DNA of 64,000 nt, from the NCBI GenBank assembly GCA_038147395.1, contig JAYQTM010000001.1, positions 1,736,001-1,800,000 on the forward strand, written 5' to 3'. Under the pieces are notes generated by a model, which was not told the origin of the DNA, searched no databases, and saw only the letters and a program-made list of their open reading frames with translations. Shown piece after piece: positions 17,894-27,334 of this stretch. Both the position numbers and the translations under genes were made by a program. How positions within the stretch are numbered: the stretch's first letter is position 1; each line of letters starts with the position of its first letter. Source of the DNA: Eutrophovita brisbanensis. GTDB taxonomy: Bacteria; Pseudomonadota; Gammaproteobacteria; Burkholderiales; Eutrophovitaceae.

Positions 17894-17983
17894 TTAATCC
17901 CAGTCATGGATCTTCGAAATAATCGTCATACCGATGATCCAATAGCAGGCAATGATGATTGCCATGAGTGTCAGCACATTCAT
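17894..17983 (-). CDS. 29-residue single-membrane-span peptide upstream of the symporter
   Basis: A small ORF with a very strong ribosome site (GGGAGGAG, eight bases before ATG at 17983). It encodes MNVLTLMAIIIACYWIIGMT followed by a short polar tail ending in KIHDWD, one predicted membrane helix. It is in the same direction as the SSS symporter and 58 bases upstream. Very short accessory peptides are known next to some SSS symporters, and this has the right size, position and topology. The ORF could be missed by gene finders because of its length. Function in symporter assembly or regulation is inference. Confidence 0.7.
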   Translation of the reverse strand: MNVLTLMAIIIACYWIIGMTIISKIHDWD

Positions 17984-18154
17984 TGTTGGTCTCCTCCCTA
18001 TACGAACTTTAGAGTTCTGTTATTAGCCCCACAATCGTAACACTAAAGAATAAAAAAAAGTACACTTTGCTTGGTTCTTGACCTTGAACCTAAGGATCTA
18101 GACAAAGTCCAAATCGCCTGAGGAAACGGCGTAATACAAATCTAATCAAAGATC

Positions 18155-19183
18155 ATGCGAGCGAATAGACTCCTTTATAAATCGTTACTTCACGCATTGT
18201 TACTCGGTGTATGTGTGGTGGCAGGTTCCGTGTACGGACAAAACGTGATGGTTTCGGGGCAGTCGCTCCGTGACGTCGCCGTGTACCCAACGCGAGAAGC
18301 TCACGCGTCTGCAGAATCATTAAATAACAGTACGCTTAGTGCCGAAATTTCCGGAAAGATTGTTCTAATCAACGCAGAAGTTGGGCAACCGGTATCGAGA
18401 GGAGATGCTCTGGTTCAATTAGATTCCACTGATCACCGACTTGCGCTGTTACAAGCCAAAGCAAATTTAGATGCAGCCGAATCGAAATTAAAACTCAGCA
18501 CAAAGCAGCTCAATCGAAGTCGGCAGCTTGTCGAAAAAGGTTTCATCTCGCCTGAAGCGCTGAATATTCGTGAGGCCGAACAGGCGAGTGCAGAGGCGGC
18601 CCTGCGTCTATACGCTGCACAATACGATGCCGCAAAACGGGCCGTTGAAAAATGCACCATCACGTCTCCTTTTGACGGCATCGTGTCAGCTCGTCTTGGA
18701 CATTTAGGAGAAATCGCACAGCCAGGAAGTCCGCTGGTGCAAATCCACGATATTGAGTCCATTGAACTAGCAGCCAAAATTCAACCGTCTGACGTGGCGT
18801 CGTTAAAAAATAGTCGATCAGTTCAATTTGTATCGAATGGGATTGAGTACGGTGCTCGCATCAAACGCATCACGTCAATCATTTCCACAGACGATCGCTA
18901 CCAAGACGTCCGATTGACATTTACACAAGAAATTCCAGCCATAGGAGCTCCTGGGATCATCAAATGGTCATCTAAAAACCCACATCTGCCCGTTAACACG
19001 ATCGTGAGACGCGGGAATCTGCTGGGTGTATTCCTCTTCGAGGAAGGAATAGCCCGGTTCACACCTTTAGAGACCGCAGACGAAGGGAATCCTGCTAAGA
19101 CCGATCTCAGTCTCGATAGCATCATCATTACGTCAGGGCAGCATCAACTCCAGGATAACCAGCCGGTCAACCTCGCTCAATAA
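18155..19183 (+). CDS. RND efflux periplasmic adaptor (HlyD/AcrA family)
   Basis: 342 residues. A signal peptide ends near VYGQN at about residue 29. The lipoyl-like half motif GKIVLINAEVGQPVSRGDALVQLD is followed by a coiled-coil hairpin (about 90-150, rich in Ala, Lys and Glu), then CTITSPFDGIVSARLGHLGEIAQPGSPLVQIHD, the second half motif. It bridges an inner-membrane RND pump and an outer-membrane channel in the periplasm. Its stop overlaps the permease start as TAATG. No TolC-like gene is in the window, so an unlinked channel must serve. Export substrate unknown. Confidence 0.9.
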   Translation: MRANRLLYKSLLHALLLGVCVVAGSVYGQNVMVSGQSLRDVAVYPTREAHASAESLNNSTLSAEISGKIVLINAEVGQPVSRGDALVQLDSTDHRLALLQAKANLDAAESKLKLSTKQLNRSRQLVEKGFISPEALNIREAEQASAEAALRLYAAQYDAAKRAVEKCTITSPFDGIVSARLGHLGEIAQPGSPLVQIHDIESIELAAKIQPSDVASLKNSRSVQFVSNGIEYGARIKRITSIISTDDRYQDVRLTFTQEIPAIGAPGIIKWSSKNPHLPVNTIVRRGNLLGVFLFEEGIARFTPLETADEGNPAKTDLSLDSIIITSGQHQLQDNQPVNLAQ

Positions 19184-21186
19184 TGTTGTTTCTCAAACGG
19201 TTTCTATCGAACCATGTTCTCGCAAACCTGACATTTGCGGTGGTACTCATCATGGGCATTGGGGGATACCTCAATATGCCGCGAGAACAGGATCCAGAGA
19301 TCAACTTTAACTGGATCCAAGTCACCACAGTCTATCGCGGCGCCTCGACTGAAGATGTTGAAAAATTGGTCACGCAGCCCCTAGAGGACGCGATTAGAAA
19401 AGTCTCGGATATTCGCTACGTCTCCTCAAGGAGTCGAGAAGGCATCTCCACAATCCTCGTTCGATTCGAAGACTTATCGGACGGTGTCTTCGACAAGCGG
19501 ATCAATGATCTTCGAAGAGAGATCCAAAATAAAACAAGCCAAGAGCTCCCGAGCGAAGTAGACGAACCGAGAATACTAGAGATAACGACCTCCAATGGGT
19601 TTCCCACTGCAATGGTCATGGTTCTTGGTCAAGCGAACGACGAGATCTTAAGACAAGCAGCGCGTCGAGTTCGCGATGACCTCGAGCGCATCAGTGGCGT
19701 TGATGACGTATTCGCGATTGGATTACAAGATCCCGAGCTGCTCGTGGAATTCAATCCCAGAAAACTAGCGAATTACGGTATCGCGCCAGAGAATCTTTCC
19801 AATTCCATCATGGCGTGGTTTCAAGACGTCTCTGCGGGTAATTTGAAAGTGTCCCAACAAGATTGGTTGGTTCGCCTCATTGGTAAAAGCGAAAGCCCTG
19901 AAGACTTGAATGAGCTTCCTGTGAAGTTACTCGAAGGTGCGAACTACGTGCCACTATCCTCAGTGGCACGAGTCAGTAAAGCTCGAGAAAAAGCAGTTCA
20001 GCTGGCGACGCAAAACCAGAGAGACGGTGTACTGCTCTCCATTACGAAAAAAAGTTACACCAACACGATTGACTTGGTGGATCGAATTAATCAATACCTT
20101 AAAACTCAGAATGTCGTCCTTGAACCAACAGGGATACGACTCGATTTGGTTGACGATCAGACCGTCCCCACGAAAGAAGCCATCAACATCATGCAGATTA
20201 ACGCAGGACTTGGTTTGCTGCTGGTGCTTGCGACAACGTGGGCTTTTCTCGGAGGGAGAATGGCGATACTTCTGAGCTTAGGGATACCATTTTCGATCGC
20301 AGGTGCCTTTGCAATCATTTATGCGAGCGGGTGGACATTAAATGTCTCAATTCTGCTCGGAGTCGTTATTGTTCTTGGAATGCTAGTGGACGACACCGTT
20401 GTTGTCGTGGAAGCAATCTACTTTAGGATATCTCGAGGTTTAGATGCGATCACAGCCAGTATTGATGCATTACGGGAAGTCTTCACGCCTGTTCTAACTT
20501 CTGTGCTTACAACGATCGCGGCATTTTTGCCGTTGATGCTACTACCCGGCATCGTTGGGAAGTTTATGTTGGTTGTGCCTGCGGTCGTGACACTCGCGCT
20601 TGCCTTCAGCCTTTTTGAGGCCTTCTGGATGCTGCCGGCTCACATCATGGGACTCAAACTAAACTTCAAGAAAAAATCAAAAGTTCAGCGCATCAGAGAA
20701 TCTAAGACACGTTCAATTAGAAGGAAGTACACCAAGCTCTTGATATTCGTCATGAGGCGCACCAAAACCTTCCTCTCAATCGCCATTCTCGCATTCGTGA
20801 TTGCGTTGATGGCGGTTGGAGCTGGACTCGTCAAAATTCAGTTTTTCGCGTTTGACCCGATACGAGTGTTTTACGTCAATGTCGATTTACCTTCGGGTAC
20901 TCCGCTTGAAGAGACCATGGCTCGAACCATGCTGGTCGAACAAAAAGTACGTCAGTTTGTGGCCTCGGATGAGGAACGCGCGATCACCTCAGTGGCTGGC
21001 ATCAAATACACCGACACGGAGCCACTTTACGCGAGCCGATATGGTCAGATCATCGTCAGCCTAAACCCGAGAGAAGGAGACATGCGAAAGGTTGACGATG
21101 TCATCAATTCAATGCGTGGAAAGATCACGGAGAATAACGGACCAGCGAGCGTCACATTCACCCGGATATCGGGGGGCCTCCTCTGA
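19183..21186 (+). CDS. RND efflux permease, N-terminal two thirds; frame broken at 21171-21176
   Basis: 667 residues of an AcrB-type inner-membrane pump: first membrane helix at about 10-30, porter domain with MPREQDPEINFNWIQVTTVYRGAS, then the membrane block with GVVIVLGMLVDDTVVVVEAI, the proton-relay Asp pair of helix 4. The frame ends in TFTRISGGLL right after six G residues. RND pumps have GGPP at this place, and the other frame continues exactly with PPLTKPISVKIRGD. The gene is therefore one ORF of about 1022 codons interrupted by an apparent loss of one base. See the partner feature at 21187-22250. Confidence 0.88.
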   Translation: MLFLKRFLSNHVLANLTFAVVLIMGIGGYLNMPREQDPEINFNWIQVTTVYRGASTEDVEKLVTQPLEDAIRKVSDIRYVSSRSREGISTILVRFEDLSDGVFDKRINDLRREIQNKTSQELPSEVDEPRILEITTSNGFPTAMVMVLGQANDEILRQAARRVRDDLERISGVDDVFAIGLQDPELLVEFNPRKLANYGIAPENLSNSIMAWFQDVSAGNLKVSQQDWLVRLIGKSESPEDLNELPVKLLEGANYVPLSSVARVSKAREKAVQLATQNQRDGVLLSITKKSYTNTIDLVDRINQYLKTQNVVLEPTGIRLDLVDDQTVPTKEAINIMQINAGLGLLLVLATTWAFLGGRMAILLSLGIPFSIAGAFAIIYASGWTLNVSILLGVVIVLGMLVDDTVVVVEAIYFRISRGLDAITASIDALREVFTPVLTSVLTTIAAFLPLMLLPGIVGKFMLVVPAVVTLALAFSLFEAFWMLPAHIMGLKLNFKKKSKVQRIRESKTRSIRRKYTKLLIFVMRRTKTFLSIAILAFVIALMAVGAGLVKIQFFAFDPIRVFYVNVDLPSGTPLEETMARTMLVEQKVRQFVASDEERAITSVAGIKYTDTEPLYASRYGQIIVSLNPREGDMRKVDDVINSMRGKITENNGPASVTFTRISGGLL

Positions 21187-22250
21187 CAAAACCCATCAGT
21201 GTCAAAATTCGTGGAGATAACTTTGACGACCTCGCTAAAGTATCAAATCAACTTTCTTCATTTTTGAGCACAATCGACTCGGTGTTCGATATCAGTGATG
21301 ACAACACACCAGGGAGAAATGAATTAAATCTGCGATTGAATCAAGAATCAATCAAGCAATCTGGACTCAACCCAAGCAGTGTCGCCAGGGCCATCAGACT
21401 CTTCGTTGATGGCGAGATTGTGACCTTCATCCAAGCGGGAGGGGAACAGATAGACGTTCGAGTCAAATCAGATTTAAATGAAATCAACGGTACGAATCAA
21501 TTATTGTCACTGCCTATAGTGAGCCCCTCAGGGAATCAAGTGGCACTACGGCAGCTTGTTCACGCCGATAACGGAGTCTCTCGAGAAAGTATCCGGCACT
21601 ACAACTTCAGAAGGACTCTGACGCTCCAAGCAGATATCGATAGAGAAAAAATCAATGAAGTCGAAGTCAACAACCTGATCAAAACCGAGTGGGAAAAAAT
21701 CAGAGAGAACTACCCTGACGTCACACTGGACTTCTCAGGTGCGCTGGATGACATTCAAGAGAGTCTTGATGCGATGCTCCTACTGTTCTTGTTTGGCATC
21801 GGGCTCATCTACTTGTTGATCGGAACGCAGTTTAAGAGCTATTACCAACCACTCATGATTCTCGCTGCCGTCCCGTTGGCATTTATCGGCGTTGTCATTG
21901 GGCTTATCATCACGCAAAACCCGCTCAGCCTCTACACAATGTATGGCATTGTCGCGTTAACTGGCATCTCCGTGAATAGCGCAATCGTGTTAATCGATGC
22001 AGCAAATTCGAGGCGGATCTCCGGCATGAGTAGCCTTCATGCAATCATTTTTGCGGGGAGGCGTCGAGTGGTGCCAGTCATGATCACCTCGTTCACCACC
22101 ATCGCGGGTCTACTCTCACTCGCGACAGGATTAGGCGGAAGCTCTCTACTTTGGGGCCCAGTCGCCTCATCAATTATGTGGGGGCTTGGTGTCTCGACGT
22201 TAATGACACTTTTCGTCGTTCCACTTCTCTACAAGACATTCGTCAAATGA
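21187..22250 (+). CDS. RND efflux permease, C-terminal third in the -1 frame
   Basis: This continues the previous gene in another frame from about 21177. The first alternative start in this frame is a TTG at 21264, but there is no ribosome site, so independent translation is unlikely. It encodes the second porter half and membrane helices 8-12, including LLLFLFGIGLIYLLIGTQF, GVVIGLIITQNPLSLYTMYG and GRRRVVPVMITSFTTIAGLL, all standard for AcrB relatives. Together with the upstream part the length is normal for the family. It is either an assembly error in a homopolymer, a recent pseudogene, or a product of slippage. Confidence 0.8.
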
Positions 22251-22258
22251 CGAGTTAG

Positions 22259-22831
22259 CTAGCGCACTCCCGTTGGCTTGGTTTTCGTGGGCGTATATTC
22301 TCTGAGCTTTTGAATCAAACGCTCACTGTCTGTATCTACGTATAGTTGTTCTAGAAAAACAGCATCTAGAAATCCACAACCGACCATCTGATTCAGAAAA
22401 GTCAGTAGAGCATCGTAATAACCATCAATGTTCAAAATTCCAACCGGTTTATTGTGAATTCCTAACTGACACCAAGTCCACACCTCAAAAAATTCATCCA
22501 TCGTGCCAAGACCACCAGGTAGCGCAATAAACCCATCAGATAACTGAATCATCTTCGCCTTGCGAGCGTGCATGTCCTCGACGGTGATCAGATCCGTTAA
22601 TTCAGTATGTGCAACCTCGTTGGTAAATAAGCCGGTGGGAATCACTCCGGTGACTCGACCGCCTTGAGCGAGCACGGCATTCGCAAGTACCCCCATCAAA
22701 CCAACCCGACCACCCCCGTAAACAACTTCGATATTCTCTCTGGCAATGACCTCACCCAGCTTTTGAACATCGAGGGTAAATTGAGAGCGATTACCCGATT
22801 TTGAACCACAATAAATAGCAATTCTTTTCAT
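22259..22831 (-). CDS. LOG family protein (TIGR00730-type nucleotide 5'-monophosphate phosphoribohydrolase)
   Basis: About 190 residues. The ATG at 22831 is preferred over a TTG two codons upstream. It has GGGRVGLMG and the family signature PGGLGTMDEFFEVWTW (about residues 105-120), with the catalytic Glu. LOG proteins release free base from cytokinin-type or other nucleoside monophosphates. In most bacteria the physiological substrate is unclear. It lies 9 bases after the Lrp gene stop, so the two are probably cotranscribed. It converges on the RND gene with only eight bases between stops. Confidence 0.88.
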   Translation of the reverse strand: MKRIAIYCGSKSGNRSQFTLDVQKLGEVIARENIEVVYGGGRVGLMGVLANAVLAQGGRVTGVIPTGLFTNEVAHTELTDLITVEDMHARKAKMIQLSDGFIALPGGLGTMDEFFEVWTWCQLGIHNKPVGILNIDGYYDALLTFLNQMVGCGFLDAVFLEQLYVDTDSERLIQKLREYTPTKTKPTGVR

Positions 22832-22839
22832 AATCAAAA

Positions 22840-23304
22840 CTACAGTTTAGGCAAAGGTAGCGCCGTTTTGTACTTCACTTGCTTTAGCGCAAAACTCGAT
22901 TTGATGTTTCCCACGCCCGGGATTTTCGATAGAAAATTCAAAATAAAATCCTCGAGCGCTTGGATATCAGTAACCACGACTCTTAACAGATAATCTGATT
23001 CTCCCGTCATCAAATAACACTCCATGACCTCTGGACGAGCTTCTATTGATGCCTCAAACAATTCGAGCGCTTTTTCAACTTGCCTTTCAAGAGCCACATT
23101 AATGAAAACGCTGACTTTTAAACCAACTTTCAGCGAATCAAGGAGTGACACATATCGATTAATGTAACCAGCCTTTTCCAGCGCACGAACTCTGGCTAAA
23201 CAAGGAGAAGGAGACAAACCGATCGCTCTCGATAACTCAAGATTCGTGATTCGCGCATCCTCTTGAAGCAAGCTTAAAATTTTCCAGTCTGTTGCATCAA
23301 TCAT
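22840..23304 (-). CDS. Lrp/AsnC family transcriptional regulator
   Basis: 154 residues. An N-terminal winged helix-turn-helix starts with DATDWKILSLLQEDARITNLELSRAIGLSPSPC, then ARVRALEKAGYINRYVSLLD. A C-terminal RAM ligand domain includes VMECYLMTGESDYLLRVVVTD. These regulators sense amino acids or 2-oxoacids as octamers. It is divergent from the aceE-type gene across a 155-base AT-rich gap, the classic place for a local regulator. It therefore probably controls that gene in response to an amino acid or pyruvate-like effector, which is inference. Confidence 0.9.
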   Translation of the reverse strand: MIDATDWKILSLLQEDARITNLELSRAIGLSPSPCLARVRALEKAGYINRYVSLLDSLKVGLKVSVFINVALERQVEKALELFEASIEARPEVMECYLMTGESDYLLRVVVTDIQALEDFILNFLSKIPGVGNIKSSFALKQVKYKTALPLPKL

Positions 23305-23459
23305 ACTTTTTGATATTTTATATTTTAATTTTCTTATAAAACAAAATTATATGCTTATTTTATGCCTATTTTATAGAACAAACAAAATCACATGCTCAAT
23401 GATTTTAGATATGATTCGAAATCTAAGGATTAAATAGAAAAGATAGAGGATGCAGCACC
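23305..23459. promoter_or_regulatory. AT-rich divergent promoter region between the Lrp-type regulator and aceE
   Basis: 155 bases, strikingly AT-rich, with repeated TTATTTTAT-like tracts at about 23345-23380 and a loose inverted repeat at 23407-23424 (AGAT ... ATCT around ATTCGAAAT). Such bent, AT-rich DNA with degenerate palindromes is typical of Lrp/AsnC binding regions. No single unambiguous -35/-10 pair is claimed. The ribosome site for aceE is the GAGG about nine bases before its ATG. Confidence 0.4.
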
Positions 23460-26156
23460 ATGACCGACCTGTCTGAGCAAAAACAAATGAATGTCTCCGC
23501 GTTTTGGCGCGTCTTGCCCCAAGATATGGACGCGACCGAAACCAAAGAGTGGCAAGAAGCCTTTGATCAGCTCGTTGCGATTGAAGGTCAGGAGCGCGGG
23601 ACGTTCATACTGATGAAATTACTCGAACAGGCAAGACGGTTGCGCGTTCCAATGCCGCCAGTACTTAACACCCCCTATTCGAACACGATCGCTCTAGCTG
23701 ACCAACCTCCTTTCCCAGGTAACTCAGAAATAGAAGCGCGTTTATCGGCGATCATCCGATGGAACGCGCTTGCGATGGTGGTTCGCGCCAATCGAGTCAA
23801 CTCAGACCTAGGTGGCCACATCGCAACGTATACCTCCTCTGCTGACCTATTTGAGGTTGGGTTCAATCATTTTTTTAAAGCGGGACAAGATGGAGACTGT
23901 GTTTACTTTCAACCGCACTCAGCGCCTGGCGTTTATGCGAGGGCGTACCTCGAGGGCCGTTTGACCGAAGAAAATATCGCAAATTATCGACAAGAAACCA
24001 GTGGCGTCGGTCTGTCCTCGTATTGCCATCCTTGGTTAATGCCCGATTTTTGGCAATTTCCAACTGGATCAATGGGGCTTGGTGCGATCACGTCGATTTA
24101 CCAAGCAAGATTTATTCGTTACCTCGAAGACCGCGGAATACGCTCCGGGAAGGACAGAAAAGTATGGTGCTTTGTCGGCGATGGAGAAATGGATGAACCC
24201 GAATCCATTGCAGGACTCTCTATGGCCTCAAGAGAGGGGCTCGACAACCTCATCTTCGTCGTGAACTGCAACCTCCAACGATTAGACGGGCCAGTAAGGG
24301 GAAACAGTTCAATCGTTCAAGAACTCGAGGGACTCTTCGCAGGGGCAGGCTGGAATGTCATCAAAGTTATGTGGGGTTCAGATTGGGACCCCTTGTTCGC
24401 GAAGGACAAAGAGAACGTAATCATCAAACGACTGCATGAAACTGTTGACGGCGAATTTCAAAAATACGCCGCAACAGATGGTCAGTTCAACCGGGAAGCG
24501 TTTTTCAACAAGTATCCGGAATTACAACAATTGGTATCTCATCTAACAGATAAGGATATTGACCGACTGAAACGAGGTGGTCACGATCCAATCAAGATAT
24601 TTGCGGCATACCACGCAGCGCTGAATCATAAAGGAAGGCCCACGGTCATCCTGGCACAAACGAAAAAAGGATATGGCATGGGCCACTGGGGTGAAGGGAA
24701 GATGACTTCACATCAGCAAAAAAAACTTGAGACAGATGCATTACTCGCTTTCAGAGACCGATTCTCGATCCCGTTATCTGATGAAGACGTAGAAAACGTT
24801 CGCTTTTACAAACCAAGTGACGACAGTCCAGAGATGAAGTATCTGCACGCACAAAGACAACAGCTCGGTGGGTACCTGCCTGCTCGGGTACCGAAGTCTA
24901 AGTCCATTGAACCACCTGCGCTCGATAGCTTTGAACGGCTCACCAAAGGCACTGGTGAGCGCGAGCAATCCAGCACCATGATTTTCGTTCAGATGCTCGC
25001 ACAACTGCTGAAAGATAAAGAACTTGGAAAACGGATTGTTCCTATCGTAGCTGACGAAGCCAGAACTTTCGGTATGCAATCCCTATTTAGACAAGTCGCA
25101 ATTTACTCTCCTCTCGGACAGTTATATGACCCAGAGGATAAAGACGAGCTGCTCTACTACAAAGAGGCTAAGAATGGTCAGATCCTGGAGGAAGGCATCA
25201 CGGAAGCAGGCGCCATCTCATCTTGGATCGCGGCAGCCACGTCCTATTCGACACACGATACCCCGATGTTGCCCTTCTATATTTTCTACTCCTGCTTCGG
25301 ATTCCAGCGAATCGGAGATCTCGTTTGGGCTGCTGGGGACTCACGGGCTAGAGGATTTCTTCTAGGCGCCACAGCAGGCAGGACAACGCTTTCTGGCGAG
25401 GGGTTACAACATGAAGACGGCTCCAGCCATCTTCTCTTTTCGACAGTTCCGAACTGCGTCGCTTACGATCCGACTTTCGGTTATGAGGTCGTGACGATCA
25501 TCCAGGATGGAATGAAAAGAATGCTGCAGGATCAAGAGGACATCTTTTATTACGTCACTGTCATGAACGAGAATTATCCTCACCCCGCCATGCCAGAGAA
25601 CGCGAGCGAGGGAATCTTGAGAGGCATGTATTTACTCAAAGACGGAGGAAAATCCAAGAAACTCAAAGCTCAACTGCTTGGCTCTGGGACCATACTCAGA
25701 GAGGTCTTAGCTGCGGCTGAACTACTTGAAAACGATTGGGATGTCAGCTCGGACGTTTGGAGTGTGACAAGTTTTACCGAGCTACGTAGAGACGGTTTAG
25801 GAACGGACCGTGAGAACATGTACAGCGGCTCAGTGAAAGAAAAAGAGTCTTGGGTAGGAAAATGTCTGAACAAAACGAAAGGACCAATCATCGCCTCGAC
25901 GGACTATATGCGCTCTGTGCCAGATCTGATACGAACTTGGGTTCCTCGTAGATATGTCACCCTCGGCACTGACGGATTTGGTCGTAGCGACACGAGAAAT
26001 TCTCTTCGAGATTTTTATGAAGTCGACCGCCACCATATAGCGCTCGCAACCTTGAGAGCGCTTGTTAATGATGGTGATTTAGATGCCGAAATTCTCGGTA
26101 AAGCAATCAAAAAATATGGTCTAAAATCAAACCGCCCAAACCCTTGGGATGTTTAG
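23460..26156 (+). CDS. aceE: Homodimeric-type pyruvate dehydrogenase E1 component (AceE or MdeB-like)
   Basis: 898 residues, the length of homodimeric E1 enzymes. The ThDP motif starts at GDGEMDEPES (240-249) and ends at Asn269/Asn271 in VVNCN. GHIATYTSSADLFEVGFNHFF and GRTTLSGEGLQHEDG are diagnostic. It decarboxylates a 2-oxoacid and passes the acyl group to an E2 lipoyl domain. No aceF or lpd follows, which is unusual for a true PDH operon. A divergent Lrp-type regulator sits upstream, as in the methionine-degradation mde locus, where an AceE homologue handles 2-oxobutyrate. Whether this is the main PDH E1 or a specialised paralogue is open. Confidence 0.88.
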   Translation: MTDLSEQKQMNVSAFWRVLPQDMDATETKEWQEAFDQLVAIEGQERGTFILMKLLEQARRLRVPMPPVLNTPYSNTIALADQPPFPGNSEIEARLSAIIRWNALAMVVRANRVNSDLGGHIATYTSSADLFEVGFNHFFKAGQDGDCVYFQPHSAPGVYARAYLEGRLTEENIANYRQETSGVGLSSYCHPWLMPDFWQFPTGSMGLGAITSIYQARFIRYLEDRGIRSGKDRKVWCFVGDGEMDEPESIAGLSMASREGLDNLIFVVNCNLQRLDGPVRGNSSIVQELEGLFAGAGWNVIKVMWGSDWDPLFAKDKENVIIKRLHETVDGEFQKYAATDGQFNREAFFNKYPELQQLVSHLTDKDIDRLKRGGHDPIKIFAAYHAALNHKGRPTVILAQTKKGYGMGHWGEGKMTSHQQKKLETDALLAFRDRFSIPLSDEDVENVRFYKPSDDSPEMKYLHAQRQQLGGYLPARVPKSKSIEPPALDSFERLTKGTGEREQSSTMIFVQMLAQLLKDKELGKRIVPIVADEARTFGMQSLFRQVAIYSPLGQLYDPEDKDELLYYKEAKNGQILEEGITEAGAISSWIAAATSYSTHDTPMLPFYIFYSCFGFQRIGDLVWAAGDSRARGFLLGATAGRTTLSGEGLQHEDGSSHLLFSTVPNCVAYDPTFGYEVVTIIQDGMKRMLQDQEDIFYYVTVMNENYPHPAMPENASEGILRGMYLLKDGGKSKKLKAQLLGSGTILREVLAAAELLENDWDVSSDVWSVTSFTELRRDGLGTDRENMYSGSVKEKESWVGKCLNKTKGPIIASTDYMRSVPDLIRTWVPRRYVTLGTDGFGRSDTRNSLRDFYEVDRHHIALATLRALVNDGDLDAEILGKAIKKYGLKSNRPNPWDV

Positions 26157-26228
26157 TGCGGTACTAAAAACTTTCATCATCGTGTTCGGTCGAACTGGCT
26201 CATCAATACATCGATAACACAGCTCGTT

Positions 26229-26732
26229 ATGTCCAAATTATTTTTGGCGTCAGTTCTCTTTCTCTTTTCAACGCTGACCATGGCTAATCCAGTCGATCGA
26301 TTCGGGAAACTGGACCCTGAATACCAACTTCCAAAATTAGAAGGTGAATATCTTTCTGGGGAGCCATTTTCCCTTGAAAAATACTCTGGCAAAAAATTGA
26401 TTATTAACTTTTGGGCGACTTGGTGTGGCCCATGCGTGAAAGAGATGCCAGCGCTGATTCGGCTCAGCAAGAACCTCAGTTCATCAGATTTTGAGCTCAT
26501 TTTTGTCAATTATGGTGAGACACAGAAACGTGTCAGCGACTTTTGGGAAAAAAATTATCCTGATTCCACGACACTGATCGATCCAGGTGCCAAGAAAGTG
26601 AAATCTTGGATCGATAAAGGCCTACCAACCACCTATATTCTCAATAGCGATCACGAGCCTGAATTCAAAATACTCGGTGACCTAGAGTGGGAACACCCCA
26701 GCATCACTGAGAAACTGAGAACAATCAACTAA
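26229..26732 (+). CDS. TlpA-like periplasmic thioredoxin-fold protein
   Basis: 167 residues. A signal peptide ends near MANP (about residue 19). The active site FWATWCGPCVKEMPAL has Cys66 and Cys69, and the cis-Pro loop is at GLPTTYIL. The Gly-Lys-Lys segment before IINFWATWCGP is standard for TlpA/ResA-type redoxins. It reduces disulfides in the periplasm, for example during cytochrome c maturation. No cytochrome or DsbD gene is adjacent. It stands alone between the aceE-type gene and the aromatic cluster. Confidence 0.87.
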   Translation: MSKLFLASVLFLFSTLTMANPVDRFGKLDPEYQLPKLEGEYLSGEPFSLEKYSGKKLIINFWATWCGPCVKEMPALIRLSKNLSSSDFELIFVNYGETQKRVSDFWEKNYPDSTTLIDPGAKKVKSWIDKGLPTTYILNSDHEPEFKILGDLEWEHPSITEKLRTIN

Positions 26733-26876
26733 ACTGAGTTCCAGTGATACGACCTCGTTGTAGGTAGTATGATTGCGGAGAACAATTAAACGACAGGCTA
26801 GGACTGAAGTTAACCCGTCCTGCATAGCCTTGGTCGTCAATCACCACTAAGGATGAGTACATTAAAAGGAGAGGTC

Positions 26877-27320
26877 ATGCTTCCGCCACGGATCGATAAA
26901 GACATTGTTGCGAAACGTATTGGTGAATACAAAGATACGACAGAGAGTTTAGAGGCTCGAAGCGAAATATATAAAGAGCTTCTCGGGTTTCTACCCCCCA
27001 GGATTGAGGCGAGACTATCTGTCACGGGCGCGCTTGATCCGAAGATGATTGAGCTTCAGGAAAAAATACGGGAGCACGGAATGTATCCGAGTTGTTTTGA
27101 TGTTAAAACATCTCAGCTCATGCTCTTCGGGATGTTGCTAATGGATCTCAACGACGCAGCTGCGCTGCACGGAATCGCCGCGAGAAAGGCGGGGGCATCT
27201 TGGGAAGAGATGCAAGGAGTCATTAACTTGTGCTTCCTATTTCGCGGATTATCAGCGGCCAATCGCGGAGCAGAAATACTGGCGAATATTGCTAAACGAG
27301 AAGAAGAATCAGAGTCTTAG
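26877..27320 (+). CDS. Carboxymuconolactone decarboxylase family protein
   Basis: 147 residues from the ATG at 26877, chosen because AGGAGAGG lies just before it; the frame also has an ATG at 26853. All-alpha AhpD/CMD fold: ELLGFLPPRIEARLSVTGALDPKMIE, then QLMLFGMLLMDLNDAAALHGIAARKAGASWEEMQGVI. It has no CxxC pair, so it is not an AhpD-type peroxidase partner. It heads the extradiol/TRAP cluster, 14 bases before the semialdehyde dehydrogenase. It may replace a tautomerase or act on a lactone in that pathway. That is speculation. Confidence 0.78.
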   Translation: MLPPRIDKDIVAKRIGEYKDTTESLEARSEIYKELLGFLPPRIEARLSVTGALDPKMIELQEKIREHGMYPSCFDVKTSQLMLFGMLLMDLNDAAALHGIAARKAGASWEEMQGVINLCFLFRGLSAANRGAEILANIAKREEESES

Positions 27321-27334
27321 AGAATATTAACAAT

